Below are positions 7,092 through 16,565 of a stretch of DNA of 64,000 nt, in pieces. Positions within the stretch are counted from its first letter, which is position 1. Each line of letters begins with the position of its first letter. A program made the translations under genes and the position numbers. The notes under the pieces are model-generated. The model was not told the DNA's origin, did no database searches, and worked only from the letters and a program-made list of their open reading frames with translations. Where the stretch lies: assembly GCF_041346945.1 (NCBI RefSeq), contig NZ_CP166850.1, positions 9,780,501 to 9,844,500 on the forward strand, in the 5' to 3' direction. The stretch comes from Amycolatopsis sp. cg9. GTDB taxonomy: Bacteria > Actinomycetota > Actinomycetes > Mycobacteriales > Pseudonocardiaceae.

Positions 7092-7664
7092 ATGCTCAGG
7101 CCCGACTACCCGATCACCACGGATCGGCTGCTCCTGCGCCCGTTCACGCCCGGCGACCTCGACGCGCTGAACTCCTTCCAGTCCCGCGCGGACGTCGCCC
7201 GCTACCTCTACTGGGGCCCGCGCAGCCGTGCCGAATCGGCCGCCGCGCTGGCGAAGCGCGTCCACAGCTCGACGCTGACGAAGGAAGGGCAGTTCCTGGC
7301 CGTGGCGGTCGAACTGGCCGCGACCGGGCAGCTGATCGGCGACCTGAACCTCGAGTGGCTCAGCAGCGAGCACCGCCAGGGCGAGATCGGGTTCGTCTTC
7401 CACCCGGACCACCACGGCAAGGGCCTGGCCGCGGAGGCGGCGACCGAACTGCTGCGGCTGGCCTTCGAAGACCTGGGGCTGCACCGCGTGGTCGGCCGGT
7501 GCGACGGCCGCAACACCGCGTCCGCCACCCTGATGGAACGCCTCGGGATGCGCCGGGAAGCGCACCTGAAGGAGAACGAGATCGTCAAGGGCGAGTGGAC
7601 CGACGAGCTGATCTACGCGATGCTCGAAGACGAGTGGAAGGACCTCCGGGCCGCCGGCGCGTAG
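7092..7664 (+). CDS. GNAT-family acetyltransferase (RimJ/RimL-like)
   Basis: The 190-residue protein has the RimJ/RimL layout: an N-terminal TDRLLLRPFTPGDLDAL, then a central core with IGFVFHPDHHGKGLAAEAATELLRLAF, in which the His-x-Gly-Lys-Gly-x-Ala segment is the acetyl-CoA pyrophosphate loop, and RCDGRNTASATLMERLGMRREAH near the C-terminus. Such enzymes acetylate N-termini or small-molecule amines; the substrate cannot be read. The ATG lies six bases after a TAGCCT -10 hexamer, so a leaderless transcript is likely. No partner gene is evident on either side. Confidence 0.85.
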   Translation: MLRPDYPITTDRLLLRPFTPGDLDALNSFQSRADVARYLYWGPRSRAESAAALAKRVHSSTLTKEGQFLAVAVELAATGQLIGDLNLEWLSSEHRQGEIGFVFHPDHHGKGLAAEAATELLRLAFEDLGLHRVVGRCDGRNTASATLMERLGMRREAHLKENEIVKGEWTDELIYAMLEDEWKDLRAAGA

Positions 7665-7666
7665 TG

Positions 7667-7688
7667 GCCGCTTTCACGTGAAAGTGGC
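7667..7688. terminator. Short palindromic hairpin after the GNAT gene
   Basis: The core CTTTCACGTGAAAG is a perfect 14-base palindrome, and pairing extends to GCCG/TGGC through one G-U pair, giving an 11-pair stem with almost no loop. It begins a few bases after the acetyltransferase stop and precedes pyrD, so a terminator is likely. It could also be a protein site because the core is symmetric DNA. Confidence 0.5.
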
Positions 7689-7729
7689 GCTCCGGTCGCG
7701 GGCCGCGGGCGGTTTGGCAGCATGGGGGC

Positions 7730-8767
7730 GTGTTCTTCGACAAGATCGTCCGCCCGGCGCTGTACCGGCTGTCCTACCACGACCCCGAGCTGGTGCACGA
7801 GCGCACGATCGGCGTCCTTTCCCGGCTCGGCAAGGTCGCGCCCGCGCTCGGCGGCGCCCTCCGCGTCGACGACCCGGTGACGGTGCTGGGCCTGCGCTTC
7901 CCCAACCGCGTCGGCCTGGCCGCCGGGATGGACAAGAACGGCCGCGCGCTGGCCGCGTGGGCCGCGCTGGGCTTCGGCTTCGTCGAGGTCGGCACGGTGA
8001 CGCGGCTGGCGCAGCCGGGCAACCCGAAGCCGCGGCTGTTCAGCCTCCCCGCGAGCGACGCGGTCATCAACCGCATGGGCTTCAACAACGACGGCGCCGA
8101 AGCGCTCGCGGCCAAGCTGGCCCGCGCCGGCAAACCCGGCGTCCCGCTGGGGGTCAGCATCGGCAAGTCGAAGGTGACGCCGCTCGAAGACGCCGTCGAG
8201 GACTACCGGTTCTCGCTGCGGGCGCTGTACCCGTACGCGGACTACTTCGCGATCAACGTCAGCTCCCCGAACACGCCGGGGCTGCGGCAGCTGCAGGACC
8301 GCGCCGCGCTGGCCGAGCTGCTCGGCGAGCTGCGTTCGACGTCGGCGGAGCTGGCCGGCGCGGGCACGCCGACGCCGCTGCTGGTGAAGGTCGCGCCCGA
8401 CCTGACCGACGACGCGCTGGGCGAGCTGCTGGAAGTCGCGGTCGAGCACGGCGTCGCCGGGATCATCGCGACGAACACGACGCTCTCCCGCGACGGCATC
8501 GCGGCCGCGGAGAGCGGCCTGGCCGGACAGGCGGGAGGGCTGTCCGGCCGGCCGCTGACGACCCGCGCGGCCGAGGTCGTGCGGTTCGTGCACGACCACA
8601 CCGGCGGGAACCTGCCGATCATCGGCGTCGGCGGCGTCCTGGGCCCGGACGACGCGCTCCGGCTCGTGGACGCCGGTGCGTCGCTCGTGCAGCTCTACAC
8701 GGGTTTCGCGCTGCACGGGCCGGGCCTGGTGCGCCGGGTCAGCCGGGGTCTCGCGGCCCGGCGGTAG
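7730..8767 (+). CDS. pyrD: Dihydroorotate dehydrogenase (quinone), class 2
   Basis: Oxidises dihydroorotate to orotate with FMN and passes electrons to membrane quinone, the fourth step of UMP synthesis. The 345-residue protein has the class 2 N-terminal amphipathic segment ([20 protein letters not shown]), the FMN-binding region [13 protein letters not shown], and [15 protein letters not shown] in which Ser178 is the catalytic base position typical of class 2. [28 protein letters not shown] closes the barrel. The GTG was chosen by the family's usual start. Its 3' end overlaps the convergent amidase-like gene by 29 bases. Confidence 0.96.
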   Translation: MFFDKIVRPALYRLSYHDPELVHERTIGVLSRLGKVAPALGGALRVDDPVTVLGLRFPNRVGLAAGMDKNGRALAAWAALGFGFVEVGTVTRLAQPGNPKPRLFSLPASDAVINRMGFNNDGAEALAAKLARAGKPGVPLGVSIGKSKVTPLEDAVEDYRFSLRALYPYADYFAINVSSPNTPGLRQLQDRAALAELLGELRSTSAELAGAGTPTPLLVKVAPDLTDDALGELLEVAVEHGVAGIIATNTTLSRDGIAAAESGLAGQAGGLSGRPLTTRAAEVVRFVHDHTGGNLPIIGVGGVLGPDDALRLVDAGASLVQLYTGFALHGPGLVRRVSRGLAARR

Positions 8768-10145
8768 AAGCGAACCGGACGTACCCGCGCCAGGACTCGT
8801 AGCGGTCCAGGCCGGGCCCGTCCGCGGCGAGGCACCGGACGGCGAGCGGGGCGGTGCCGTCGTCCAGCTCGACGCGGTCGAGCACGAAGGGTTCCTTGAG
8901 CGCGGCGGCGAACCGTTCGAAGGCGGCCGGGGAGAGCCGCCAGCGTTCGCCGTCGAGCACGGCGCCGCCCGCCAGCACGCCGGGCTGCGGCGGCTCGGTG
9001 CCCAGGAGCACCATCCGGTAGCCCTCGATGGTCCGGACCGGTCCGCCGAACCGGGCGCCAAGGCCGGTGAGCTCCCCGTTGAGCGGCTGGCCGCGCAGGT
9101 GCGCGCCGAACACGACCACGTCTTCGCCCGGCTCGGGGTAGGGCGTCATCGGCTCGTCCGTGCACACGGTCGCGAGGTCGAGGGCGATCTGGTCCTCGAA
9201 CGCCCGCGTCAGGAAGGTGACACCGAAGGGGCGGCGGTCGCCCGGCAGCACCGGGACGGACACCGCGGCCACGTCGAGCAGGTTCGCGAACGCCGTGCAC
9301 GAGGCCAGGCGGTGGCCCACCCCGGCCGGGTCGGCCAGCGCCTCGGCGATCCCGGGGTGCTCCGGCACGGTGGGCACGACGAGGGCGTCGAACCCGTCGA
9401 ACCCGGGCTCCCGCGCGGAAACCGGGATGAGCACGGCCCCCGACGCCCGCAGCCGGGCGACGACGGTTTCGAGCGCCAGGCGCGCCCCCTCGCCCAGGGG
9501 CAGGTCGGCGGGGTAGGCAATCCGCGGGTGCTCGCCGGCCCCGAGGCGGACGTCGGCGGGCCAGGACCGCTCGCCGCCGGTCATCAGGGTGAGCGCGCGG
9601 TGCGCCGGGACCAGGCCGTTCGAGTACACGGAGACGCCGTCGGGGGCGGGCAGCAGTCCGCGCGTCGGCTGCACGGCGGCCACGGCGTTCAGCGCCGCGG
9701 GGACGGGTCCCCCGGTGCTCAGCGCCAGGTCGACGATGCCCAGCGCGACGGCGACCCCCGCCCCGCTGCCACCGGCCCTGGTGCGGTCCCACGCGCCGGA
9801 AACCATGGCGGCACCGGTCTTGCCGAGCACGATGGCCCCCGCGGCGGTGAGCCGGGCGACGACCGTCGCGCTGGTTTCCGGGACGCCGCTCGCGGACCGC
9901 TGCCCGGCGACGTCGATCAGGTCCGGCACGGCGACGACGGTGCCGGCCAGCGGGAGGTCTTCCCCGGCCTTGACGCGTTCGTCGACGGTCTTGGCGTCGA
10001 CGAGGACGTCTTCGACGGCCCGGAGGGTGGTCCAGATTTCGGGGCGGCCGGCTTCGGTGATGCGCTCGAAGGCGGCGATGACGCGGTGCGAGGCGGTGGG
10101 CGGGGTGACCGGCACGGGGTCCGGGTCCGGCGGGAGCGTGTTCAC
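8739..10145 (-). CDS. Allophanate hydrolase-like protein with degenerate amidase active site
   Basis: The 468-residue protein has the two-domain build of allophanate hydrolase (AtzF type): an amidase-signature domain to about residue 340, then the small C-terminal domain that begins [23 protein letters not shown]. The amidase triad is missing. The catalytic Lys of the family motif (AVKDNIDVAG) is Pro74 in [11 protein letters not shown]; the serine-rich GGSSSGS loop is GGSGAGV (residues 125-131); the nucleophile segment (GTDTAGSGRVPA) has shrunk to STGGPVPA with no serine at the right place. There is no frameshift, so this is an intact gene for a probable pseudoenzyme. GTG was chosen for its AGGAAAGGA Shine-Dalgarno. 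No urea carboxylase gene is adjacent. Confidence 0.75.
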   Translation of the reverse strand: MNTLPPDPDPVPVTPPTASHRVIAAFERITEAGRPEIWTTLRAVEDVLVDAKTVDERVKAGEDLPLAGTVVAVPDLIDVAGQRSASGVPETSATVVARLTAAGAIVLGKTGAAMVSGAWDRTRAGGSGAGVAVALGIVDLALSTGGPVPAALNAVAAVQPTRGLLPAPDGVSVYSNGLVPAHRALTLMTGGERSWPADVRLGAGEHPRIAYPADLPLGEGARLALETVVARLRASGAVLIPVSAREPGFDGFDALVVPTVPEHPGIAEALADPAGVGHRLASCTAFANLLDVAAVSVPVLPGDRRPFGVTFLTRAFEDQIALDLATVCTDEPMTPYPEPGEDVVVFGAHLRGQPLNGELTGLGARFGGPVRTIEGYRMVLLGTEPPQPGVLAGGAVLDGERWRLSPAAFERFAAALKEPFVLDRVELDDGTAPLAVRCLAADGPGLDRYESWRGYVRFASTAGPRDPG

Positions 10146-10541
10146 GGGGCGTCCTTTCCTCGGCGGGTCGAGAAAGTCCACTGTGTACGGTCGGCGCCGG
10201 CGAACCTCAGTGCACGGCGGGCCTCCCGGCGAGTGACACCTCTGCATGCATGACAGAAACGTTAGTTCGCGGACGTTTCCGTCGCGATCAGTTTCCGATT
10301 ACGCGCGTGTTTCGGCACCAAGAGGTGAACAGGGCGCGACGCCGGGGTGAAACGCACGATCACGCACGCCGGGTGACGAACGGGCGGAACGCCCGGGCGG
10401 GCGCCCCCGAACGGCGGAGCGGGACCCCCGGATGGCGCAGCGGGAGGCGGATTCGCGTGATCGTCGGGAAAATCGTGGGATCCGCGTGGGATCAGCCGGA
10501 TTCCGCCTCGGCGCACGGGCCAGCCGAGCGGAATCGCATGG
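10146..10541. other. Intergenic region between amidase-like gene and pspM
   Basis: No gene is supported. Frames on both strands give Arg/Pro-rich translations typical of non-coding GC-rich DNA. The part next to position 10145 must hold the promoter of the amidase-like gene; the part next to 10541 holds the end of the psp transcript. I saw no strong hairpin here. Confidence 0.5.
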
Positions 10542-11522
10542 TCAGGAGAGCTCGCGCAGCGCCATCGCGAGCCCCGCCAGGCGGTCCGTCGCGTCGGTGA
10601 GGTCCTGCTTCGACGTCACCAGGCCGTCGCTGGAGGCGGCGACGGTGTGGCCCGCCGCGGCGACCAGGCCGCGGTAGCCCTCGATGCCGTCGTCGAGCTG
10701 TTCGCGGAGCTTGCCGACCGCCGCGTCCAAAGCGGCCTTCTCCCGAGCCGGCGCGGAGTCGCGGCCGCGCTCGATCGCCTGGATGCGGGCCGCGAGGCCG
10801 CGCAGCGCCACCGCCGCTTCGCTCGCCGTCTGCCGGGCGTCCGCGACGGACACCTCGGACACCGGGACCGTGCCCACCGGAGAGGGCACCGAAAGCTGGC
10901 GCAGCAGCTCGCCCAGCGACGCTTCGCACTCGGCGAGCCGTTCCATGGGTTCACGAGCCGCCGACCGGGCGGGTGGCAGCGGCGGCGGTCCGGCCGGCGC
11001 CGCCGGGATGGGGGTGCGCTTCAGGTCGCGCAGCTTGAGGCCGGACCGGACGCTGAACGTGCCGAAGATGACGACCCCGGCGAACGCCGTGATCGCCTGC
11101 GGCATCATCGCGGCGCCGGTCGGGCTGATCCAGCCCACGGCGGCCGCCACGGTGACGACGCCGCACAGGATCGTGAGGAGGATCCACAGTGTCAGGGCCT
11201 TCGCCGTCCGGCGCTTGCGGCGTTCGAGCTTCGCGGCCGGGTGGTTCCAGCGGTCCCACTTGGCCCGGGCCTCGGCGAACGCCGGGACCTGGTTGGCCAT
11301 CGACGACAGCGAAGCCGTCATGTCGGGCCGCCGCACCGGCGGCCGCTGCAGCGGGTTGGGGCGGGCGGGCTTCCCGCCGGCCTGGTCGGCCGGCGGGAAG
11401 TACTTCTGCACCTTCTGGAGCTTTTCCTGGGCGCGCACGGCGTAGTCGGGCAGCTTCTCGATGTGCTTCTCCAGCTTGGCGCTCAGTTCGCCGAAGTCAC
11501 GCCGCTTGCCCTGCTGCCCCAT
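10542..11522 (-). CDS. pspM: PspM-like phage-shock envelope-stress membrane protein
   Basis: The 326-residue protein has a basic, helical N-terminal half, two closely spaced membrane helices (LTLWILLTILCGVVTVAAAVG and an AFAGVVIFGTFSV segment, roughly residues 150-200), a Pro-rich linker and a long C-terminal helical domain. In mycobacteria PspM is the integral-membrane partner encoded after pspA that holds PspA at the membrane; gene order and topology match. ATG was chosen for its upstream AGGGGG and for the MGQQGKRRDF start; a longer frame reaches into pspA and is rejected. The 31-base gap to pspA suggests one transcript. Confidence 0.8.
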   Translation of the reverse strand: MGQQGKRRDFGELSAKLEKHIEKLPDYAVRAQEKLQKVQKYFPPADQAGGKPARPNPLQRPPVRRPDMTASLSSMANQVPAFAEARAKWDRWNHPAAKLERRKRRTAKALTLWILLTILCGVVTVAAAVGWISPTGAAMMPQAITAFAGVVIFGTFSVRSGLKLRDLKRTPIPAAPAGPPPLPPARSAAREPMERLAECEASLGELLRQLSVPSPVGTVPVSEVSVADARQTASEAAVALRGLAARIQAIERGRDSAPAREKAALDAAVGKLREQLDDGIEGYRGLVAAAGHTVAASSDGLVTSKQDLTDATDRLAGLAMALRELS

Positions 11523-11553
11523 GCTCGCCCCCTCTTCGATCCGGTCGCCCGCG

Positions 11554-12396
11554 TCAGGCCGGGTTCTTGCCCTGCTCGGCCTGCACGCGCGCCTGGATCT
11601 CGCGCTGGATGTCCGCCGAGCTGCTCGCCGGCTTCTGGGCCGCCGCGCCACCGTCGGTCACCTGCGCGACCGAGTCACCGCGCATCGACGCGCGGATCTG
11701 CTCGAGGCGCGAGTGGCCCGCCAGCTGCGTGGTCGAGGCCTGGACCTCCATCATGCGCCCCTGGACCGAGTTCTGGGCGAGCTCCGCCTGCCCGAGCGCC
11801 GTGGTGTAGCGCTTCTCGATCTTGTCGCGGACCTCTTCCAGCGACGGCGTGTTGCCCGGCGCGGCCAGCTGGCTCATCTGGTTCAGCGAAGCGGAGACCT
11901 GCTCCTGCATCTTCGCCTGCTCCAGCTGCGAGAGCAGCTTGGTGCGCTCGGCCAGCTTCTGCTGCAGCATCTGCGAGTTGCGCTCCACGGCCTTCTTGGC
12001 CTGGGCCGCCGCCTGCAGCGACTGGTCGTGCAGCGTCTTCAGGTCCTCGATGTTCTGCTCGGCCGTGACGAGCTGCGTCGCGAAGCTCTCCGCGGCGTTC
12101 TCGAACTCGACGGCCTTCTGCTCGTCACCCTTGGTGCGGGCCTCGTCCGCGAGGACGAGCGCCTGCCGGGTGGACGCCTGCAGCTTTTCGACGTCGCCGA
12201 GCTGCCGGTTGAGCTTCATCTCCAGCTGCCGCTGGTTGCCGATCACGGAGGCGGCCTGCTGCGTCAGCGCCTGGTGGTTGCGCTGCGCCTCCTCGATGGC
12301 CTGCTGGATCTGTACCTTCGGGTCGGCGTGTTCGTCGATCTTCGACGAGAACGCCGCCATCATGTACTTCCAGAACTTCACGAACGGGTTGGCCAT
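11554..12396 (-). CDS. pspA: PspA/IM30 envelope-stress protein
   Basis: The 280-residue protein begins [26 protein letters not shown], the amphipathic membrane-binding helix of PspA, and is almost wholly helical with heptads rich in Ala, Gln and Glu. This ESCRT-III-like family coats and repairs damaged cytoplasmic membrane and, in proteobacteria, also restrains a transcription activator. The C-terminal 35 residues are a low-complexity Ala/Ser/Gln tail. The Shine-Dalgarno GGAGG is very close to the ATG. A candidate ECF-sigma promoter lies upstream, separate from clgR, which in turn ends in its own terminator. Confidence 0.93.
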   Translation of the reverse strand: MANPFVKFWKYMMAAFSSKIDEHADPKVQIQQAIEEAQRNHQALTQQAASVIGNQRQLEMKLNRQLGDVEKLQASTRQALVLADEARTKGDEQKAVEFENAAESFATQLVTAEQNIEDLKTLHDQSLQAAAQAKKAVERNSQMLQQKLAERTKLLSQLEQAKMQEQVSASLNQMSQLAAPGNTPSLEEVRDKIEKRYTTALGQAELAQNSVQGRMMEVQASTTQLAGHSRLEQIRASMRGDSVAQVTDGGAAAQKPASSSADIQREIQARVQAEQGKNPA

Positions 12397-12467
12397 CTCC
12401 TCCGCCTGCCTTCTTGCGTCCCACGGGCCTTGAGTACTCGGGGTGGGGCGTCGCTCCCCTGCTTCTG

Positions 12468-12495
12468 CAACGCACCGACCCCGGCGTTGGGTTCC
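12468..12495 (-). promoter_or_regulatory. Candidate ECF sigma (SigE-like) promoter for pspA
   Basis: Read on the minus strand, GGAAC and CGTTG are separated by 18 bases, matching the envelope-stress ECF pattern (GGAAC ... CGTT) known for mycobacterial SigE. The start of transcription would be about 65 bases before the pspA ATG. Function and context agree, but the motif is short. Confidence 0.5.
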
Positions 12496-12578
12496 ATCGT
12501 GTCAGGTCGGCCACGTCCGTTCCAGGCGACCCGGCGGAATTCAGGGATCGCCCTGATCACCCCGAGTAGGCAACGCGA

Positions 12579-12607
12579 ACGGCCCCGGGCGGGTTGCCCG
12601 GGGCCGT
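12579..12607 (-). terminator. Terminator of clgR
   Basis: A perfect 12-base-pair stem (arm ACGGCCCCGGGC) with a GGGTT loop lies 19 bases beyond the clgR stop codon. It separates clgR from the pspA-pspM transcript, in contrast with the single operon of mycobacteria. Confidence 0.8.
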
Positions 12608-12626
12608 CGTCGTGTCCGACCTGTGA

Positions 12627-13085
12627 CTATGCGGCGATGGTCGAGGCCAGCTTGGGCTGGCCGATCGTCGTCCGCAGGGTGGTGTTCATCCTCGGTGCCG
12701 GGGAAACCCGCAGGTCGGCGAGGTCGTTCCCGATCAGCTCGGACATCAGGCGACCGCCCTCGATGCCGGCCGCCGAAGCCTCGGCACCCCGCTTTTCCCG
12801 GGGCGCGCCTTCCACGATCCGCTCGTCGACCGGTGCGACCTCGACGGTGTCGAGGGCCGAAACGTCCGCCGCCACGTTGTGCAGCAACTCGCCGAGCGGA
12901 AGGTCCAGGGCCTGGCAGATGGACGCGAGCAGCTCGCTCGACGCCTCCTTCTGGCCCCGTTCCACCTCCGAGAGGTAGCCGAGGCTGACCCTGGCGGCGC
13001 GGGAGATGTCGCGCAGCGTACGACGCTGGTTGGTGCGGGCATGACGGAGCCGATCACCGATCGCCTCACGCAACAGCACGGTCAT
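12627..13085 (-). CDS. clgR: ClgR-type transcription activator (XRE family)
   Basis: The 152-residue protein has a helix-turn-helix near its N-terminus ([20 protein letters not shown] followed by [18 protein letters not shown]), the ClgR signature. ClgR activates Clp protease and stress genes in actinobacteria and is autoregulated. The C-terminal half is Ala-rich and the protein ends in Ile-Ala-Ala; a terminal Ala-Ala makes Streptomyces ClgR a Clp protease substrate, so regulated turnover is plausible here. The start ATG has GGGAGG six bases before it. A ClgR-like operator lies about 80 bases upstream. Neighbouring pspA is a known ClgR target in mycobacteria. Confidence 0.9.
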   Translation of the reverse strand: MTVLLREAIGDRLRHARTNQRRTLRDISRAARVSLGYLSEVERGQKEASSELLASICQALDLPLGELLHNVAADVSALDTVEVAPVDERIVEGAPREKRGAEASAAGIEGGRLMSELIGNDLADLRVSPAPRMNTTLRTTIGQPKLASTIAA

Positions 13086-13116
13086 CACGCGCCTCCCTTC
13101 CGTACAAGTACCCCCT

Positions 13117-13174
13117 ACGTTACCCAGAGCGGTGCCCTGGGCGCAGGAGTTGGTGTGCCCGTACGCCAAGGGCG
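13117..13174 (-). promoter_or_regulatory. clgR promoter with a candidate ClgR operator
   Basis: On the plus strand CGCCAAGGGCG (13164-13174) followed by AAC fits the published ClgR pattern CGCYNANRGCG. On the minus strand a TAACGT -10 element (13117-13122) lies downstream of a poor -35 (TGCGCC, 17-base spacing). An activator site just upstream of a weak -35 is the layout expected for positive autoregulation. Confidence 0.5.
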
Positions 13175-13184
13175 AACGCCCGAT

Positions 13185-13646
13185 TCACGTCAGATGTTCC
13201 CCGAGCAGGGCAAACGCGGCCTGGACCGATCGGGTCCTGATCAAGTCGCGATCCCCGCTCAAGGCCAGGGTACGGACTGTACGTGTTCCCCGCCCGGCCA
13301 GCCCGACGTGCACTGTTCCGGGCTCGACGCCGTCCTGCGGCGACGGGCCCGCCACCCCGGTGAGCCCGAGGCCCCAGGTGGCCCCGCACCGCTCGCGGGC
13401 ACCCTCGGCGAGCTGCGCGGCGACCTCGGGGTGGACGGCGCCGTGCTCGGCCAGGAGACCGGCGTCGACGCCGGCGAGGACGGTCTTGAGTTCGGTGGCG
13501 TAGACCACGAGCCCGCCACGCAGGACCGCGCTGGCGCCCGGCACCGTCGCCAGGGTGGCGCAGACCAGCCCGGCGGTCAGCGACTCGGCCGCGGCGACGG
13601 TCTCGCCCCGCGCGGTCAGGGTCGCGACCAGCTGCCGCGCCTCCAC
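13185..13646 (-). CDS. CinA C-terminal-domain protein, nicotinamide-nucleotide amidase type
   Basis: The 153-residue protein is the stand-alone CinA C-terminal domain: AAAESLTAGLVCATLATVPGAS near the N-terminus, GGLVVYATELKTVLAGV in the middle, and GLTGVAGPSPQDGVEPGTVHVGLA. Members such as PncC hydrolyse nicotinamide mononucleotide to nicotinate mononucleotide in pyridine-nucleotide salvage. The N-terminal molybdopterin-like CinA domain is absent, which is common. GTG was chosen; only four bases separate it from the pgsA stop, so it is the last gene of a rimO-pgsA-cinA operon. Confidence 0.88.
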   Translation of the reverse strand: MEARQLVATLTARGETVAAAESLTAGLVCATLATVPGASAVLRGGLVVYATELKTVLAGVDAGLLAEHGAVHPEVAAQLAEGARERCGATWGLGLTGVAGPSPQDGVEPGTVHVGLAGRGTRTVRTLALSGDRDLIRTRSVQAAFALLGEHLT

Positions 13647-13650
13647 CCGC

Positions 13651-14292
13651 TCAGCTCCCGGTGACCCGGCGCCCGGCCGCGCGCAGCCGGATCGCGCGGA
13701 CCAGGTAGTCCACGCCGGTCACCACGGTCAGGACCAGGGCCAGGCCCATCAGCGACCAGCGGACCGGGTCCGCGCCCGCCGGCAGGGGCAGCAGGTACGC
13801 CACGATGGCCGCGATCTGCGCCATCGTCTTCGCCTTCCCCCCGCGGCTCGCCGGGATCACGCCGTGGCGGATCACCCAGAAGCGCAGGAGCGTCACGCCG
13901 ATCTCGCGGACCGCGATGACGATCGTGACCCACCAGCCGAGTTCGCCCAGGACGCTCAGCCCGACCAGCGCGGCGCCGGTCAGCGCCTTGTCGGCGATCG
14001 GGTCGGCGATCTTGCCGAAGTCGGTGATCAGGCCGTACTTGCGGGCCACCCAGCCGTCCAGCTGGTCGGTCGCCGACGCGATGGCGAACAGGCCGGTCGC
14101 GATCGCGCGCCAGGTCGTGTCGTGGCCGTCGCCGACGAACAGCGCGACGACGAACAGCGGCACCAGCACCAGCCGCGACAGCGTCAGCAGGTTCGCCACG
14201 TTGAGCGTCGGGACCGGGGTCGGCTCGGGGACCTGGGCGGGAGCGTCGCGGGTCAGGCCTTCGTCGGCGGCGTCGCTGGGGAGCGCACTCAC
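13651..14292 (-). CDS. pgsA: CDP-diacylglycerol-glycerol-3-phosphate 3-phosphatidyltransferase
   Basis: Makes phosphatidylglycerol phosphate at the inner membrane. The 213-residue protein carries the complete CDP-alcohol phosphotransferase motif D-G-x2-A-R-x8-G-x3-D-x3-D: Asp79, Gly80, Ala83-Arg84, Gly93, Asp97 and Asp101. Five or six membrane helices surround it, with a 30-residue Pro-rich N-terminal tail. The GTG start overlaps the rimO stop by four bases (GTGA), showing tight translational coupling. In mycobacteria a paralogue (pgsA3) sits at the same place next to clgR. Confidence 0.93.
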   Translation of the reverse strand: MSALPSDAADEGLTRDAPAQVPEPTPVPTLNVANLLTLSRLVLVPLFVVALFVGDGHDTTWRAIATGLFAIASATDQLDGWVARKYGLITDFGKIADPIADKALTGAALVGLSVLGELGWWVTIVIAVREIGVTLLRFWVIRHGVIPASRGGKAKTMAQIAAIVAYLLPLPAGADPVRWSLMGLALVLTVVTGVDYLVRAIRLRAAGRRVTGS

Positions 14293-15725
14293 CGGTCGGC
14301 GTCCGGTACCGCGCGGACGATCAGGTCGACACCCGCCGAGTCCACGACCTCGCACCGCAGGAAGTCGCCCACCTGCACCTTCTCCGGCGCGTCGAGGATC
14401 ACGCACTCGCCGTCGACCTCGGGGGCCTGGTGCGCGGCGCGGCCGGTGAGCTCGCCGTCGTCGTCCAGCTCGACCAGCACGTCGACGAAGGTGCCGATCC
14501 GGTCCTCGGCGCGCTGCGCGGTCAGCTCCTCGACCAGCGCCGAGATCCGCGTGACCCGCTTCGCCACCTCTTCGGCGTCCAGCTTGCCGTCGAAGCCCTC
14601 GGCCTCGGTGCCGTCCTCGTCGGAGTAGCCGAAGACGCCGACCGCGTCGAGGCGCGCGCCGGTCAGGAAGCGCTCGAGCTCGGCCAGGTCGTGCTCGGTC
14701 TCGCCGGGGAAGCCGACGATCACGTTGGTCCGGATGCCCGCTTCGGGCGCGTACTCGCGGATCTGCTCGGTCAGCGCCAGGAACGAGTCGGTCGAGCCGA
14801 ACCGGCGCATCCGGCGCAGCACCTGCTCGCTGGAGTGCTGGAACGACAGGTCGAAGTACTCCGCGACGCCCGGCGTGGTGGCGATGGCCTTGACCAGCTG
14901 GGGGCGCGTCTCGGCCGGCTGCAGGTAGGAGACGCGGACGCGCTCGATGCCCTCGATCTCCGCCAGGCGCGGCAGCAGGCGCTCCAGCGCGGTGGCGCCG
15001 TCGCGGCCGAAGTCCTTGCCGTAGGACGTCGAGTTCTCGCTGACCAGGAACAGCTCCTTGACGCCGTTTTCGGCCAGCCACATCGCTTCGGCGACGATCT
15101 CGTCGGGCTGCCGCGAGACGAAGGAGCCGCGGAACGACGGGATCGCGCAGAACGAGCAGCGCCGGTCGCAGCCGGAGGCGATCTTCAGCGCGGCCACCGG
15201 CGAGTCGTCGAGGCGCGTGCGCAGCACCCGGGGCCCCCAGCCGTGCTGCGCGTGCCCCGGGACCTCCACGGTCTCCGCGGCGGCGGGCCGCTGGACCGGG
15301 CTGATCGGCAGCAGCTTGCGGCGGTCGCCGGGGGTGTGCGAGGCGATCTTGCGGCCGGCGACGACGTCGTCGAGCCGGGCCGAGAGGTCGGCGTAGTGGT
15401 CGAAGCCCAGGACAGCGTCGGCCTCGGGGAGGCTGTCGGCGAGCTCGTGGCCGTAGCGCTCGGCCATGCAGCCGACGGCGACGACCTTCTTGCCGGTGTC
15501 CGACGCCGCCAGCAGCGTGTCGACCGAGTCCTTTTTGGCCGATTCGACGAAGCCGCAGGTGTTGACCACCACGACGTCGGACTCTTCGGGATCGGCCGCC
15601 AGCTCCCAGCCGCCGGCCGCGAGCCGGCCCGCCAGCTCCTCCGAGTCGACCTCGTTGCGGGCGCAGCCCAGGGTCAGCAGGGAGACGCGTCGGGTGGCGG
15701 CTGGGTCAGTGGCAGGGGAAGGCAC
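14289..15725 (-). CDS. rimO: Ribosomal protein S12 methylthiotransferase
   Basis: Radical-SAM enzyme that adds a methylthio group to an Asp of ribosomal protein S12. The 478-residue protein has three N-terminal cluster cysteines (Cys21, Cys57 in NTCGF, Cys86 in GCMAER), the radical-SAM CxxxCxxC triad (Cys186, Cys190, Cys193 in GCDRRCSFC) and a C-terminal TRAM region. QPAETRP and [14 protein letters not shown] are typical of RimO rather than MiaB. The GTG lies seven bases after a minus-strand TACCCT hexamer, so the message is probably leaderless. A much longer frame upstream runs antisense through argA and is not real. Confidence 0.94.
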   Translation of the reverse strand: MPSPATDPAATRRVSLLTLGCARNEVDSEELAGRLAAGGWELAADPEESDVVVVNTCGFVESAKKDSVDTLLAASDTGKKVVAVGCMAERYGHELADSLPEADAVLGFDHYADLSARLDDVVAGRKIASHTPGDRRKLLPISPVQRPAAAETVEVPGHAQHGWGPRVLRTRLDDSPVAALKIASGCDRRCSFCAIPSFRGSFVSRQPDEIVAEAMWLAENGVKELFLVSENSTSYGKDFGRDGATALERLLPRLAEIEGIERVRVSYLQPAETRPQLVKAIATTPGVAEYFDLSFQHSSEQVLRRMRRFGSTDSFLALTEQIREYAPEAGIRTNVIVGFPGETEHDLAELERFLTGARLDAVGVFGYSDEDGTEAEGFDGKLDAEEVAKRVTRISALVEELTAQRAEDRIGTFVDVLVELDDDGELTGRAAHQAPEVDGECVILDAPEKVQVGDFLRCEVVDSAGVDLIVRAVPDADR

Positions 15726-15821
15726 GACGTTCAGGGTAGCCGCCGGGTGCACGCGGCTTGACGACGGCGTAGCCCGGTCGTGTCGCCGCGCACCACAGGC
15801 GATGTGGCAGGCTTGACGATC

Positions 15822-16331
15822 GTGCCGTCCGACTCCCCCAGCCCGACCGTCCGCCGCGCGCGGATCGCCGACGTCCGCAAGATCAAGACCCTCGTCGACT
15901 CGGACGCCGGGCGCGTCCTGCTGGAGAAGGACCTGGTCACGCTGTACGAGGACGTCCAGGAGTTCTGGGTCGCCGAGGTGGGTGACGAGGTGGTCGGCGC
16001 GGCCGCCCTGCACGTGCTCTGGGAGGACATCGCCGAGCTGCGCACGGTGGTGGTCGACAAGGCGGTCCGCGGCCAGGGCGTCGGGCGGGTGCTGGTGGCC
16101 CGGCTGGTCGAGGAGGCCCGTGAGCTCGGTCTCCGCCGGCTGTTCGTGCTGACCTTCGAGACGAGCTTCTTCGCCGGGCACGGGTTCGTGGAGATCGACG
16201 GGACGCCGGTCTCGCACGAGGTGTACGAGGAGATGCGGCGCTCGCACGACACGGGTGTGGCCGAGTTCCTCGACCTGCCGTACGTGAAGCCGAACACACT
16301 GGGCAATTCGCGGATGCTGCTGCAGCTCTGA
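15822..16331 (+). CDS. argA: Amino-acid N-acetyltransferase (mycobacterial ArgA type)
   Basis: First step of arginine synthesis (acetylation of glutamate). The 169-residue GNAT protein matches what I recall of the mycobacterial short Arg[58 protein letters not shown] with the acetyl-CoA loop, [22 protein letters not shown] and a C-terminal SYVKPN-type ending ([17 protein letters not shown]). It lacks the kinase-like domain of classical ArgA. GTG was chosen over one 14 codons upstream by comparison with that family. It diverges from rimO with under 100 bases between starts. Confidence 0.85.
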   Translation: MPSDSPSPTVRRARIADVRKIKTLVDSDAGRVLLEKDLVTLYEDVQEFWVAEVGDEVVGAAALHVLWEDIAELRTVVVDKAVRGQGVGRVLVARLVEEARELGLRRLFVLTFETSFFAGHGFVEIDGTPVSHEVYEEMRRSHDTGVAEFLDLPYVKPNTLGNSRMLLQL

Positions 16332-16387
16332 GCCACCCCTAGCCGGCGCTCGCCCGTCCGAGCACGCGTCGCCGTGGTCCCGGAAGA

Positions 16388-16414
16388 ACGTCATGAACGA
16401 GTCGTTCATGACGT
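16388..16414. repeat. Perfect inverted repeat, ATGAACGA family copy 1
   Basis: Two 13-base arms (ACGTCATGAACGA and its complement) flank one central G, giving a perfect palindrome. It is the first of a group of related elements in the following 200 bases and lies 56 bases after the argA stop, so it may end that transcript. Confidence 0.8.
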
Positions 16415-16470
16415 CTGGCGCCGGGGTCCCCGCAAAGTCGTGGCCGCGCGGTCCGCCCGGCGTCGCGGGA

Positions 16471-16527
16471 ACGTCATGAAAGGGTCGTTCATGTCGTCTG
16501 GCGAGGTGAACGACCCTTTCATGACGT
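16471..16527. repeat. Inverted pair of the ATGAACGA-family repeat forming a long hairpin
   Basis: A 21-base element beginning ACGTCATGAAAGGG (16471-16491) is repeated in exact reverse complement at 16507-16527. The two arms can form a 21-pair stem around a 15-base loop. Each arm is itself a variant of the palindrome upstream, with AAAGGGTCG replacing ACGAGTCG. Confidence 0.8.
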
Positions 16528-16565
16528 GGTGGGCCGCTGTGGTGTCGCGAATGGGTCCGGCGTGG

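Noticed and set aside
10250..10600. 116-residue plus-strand ORF
   Set aside because: Arg/Pro-rich composition, no ribosome-binding site and no recognisable domain; typical of an antisense or intergenic open frame in GC-rich DNA.
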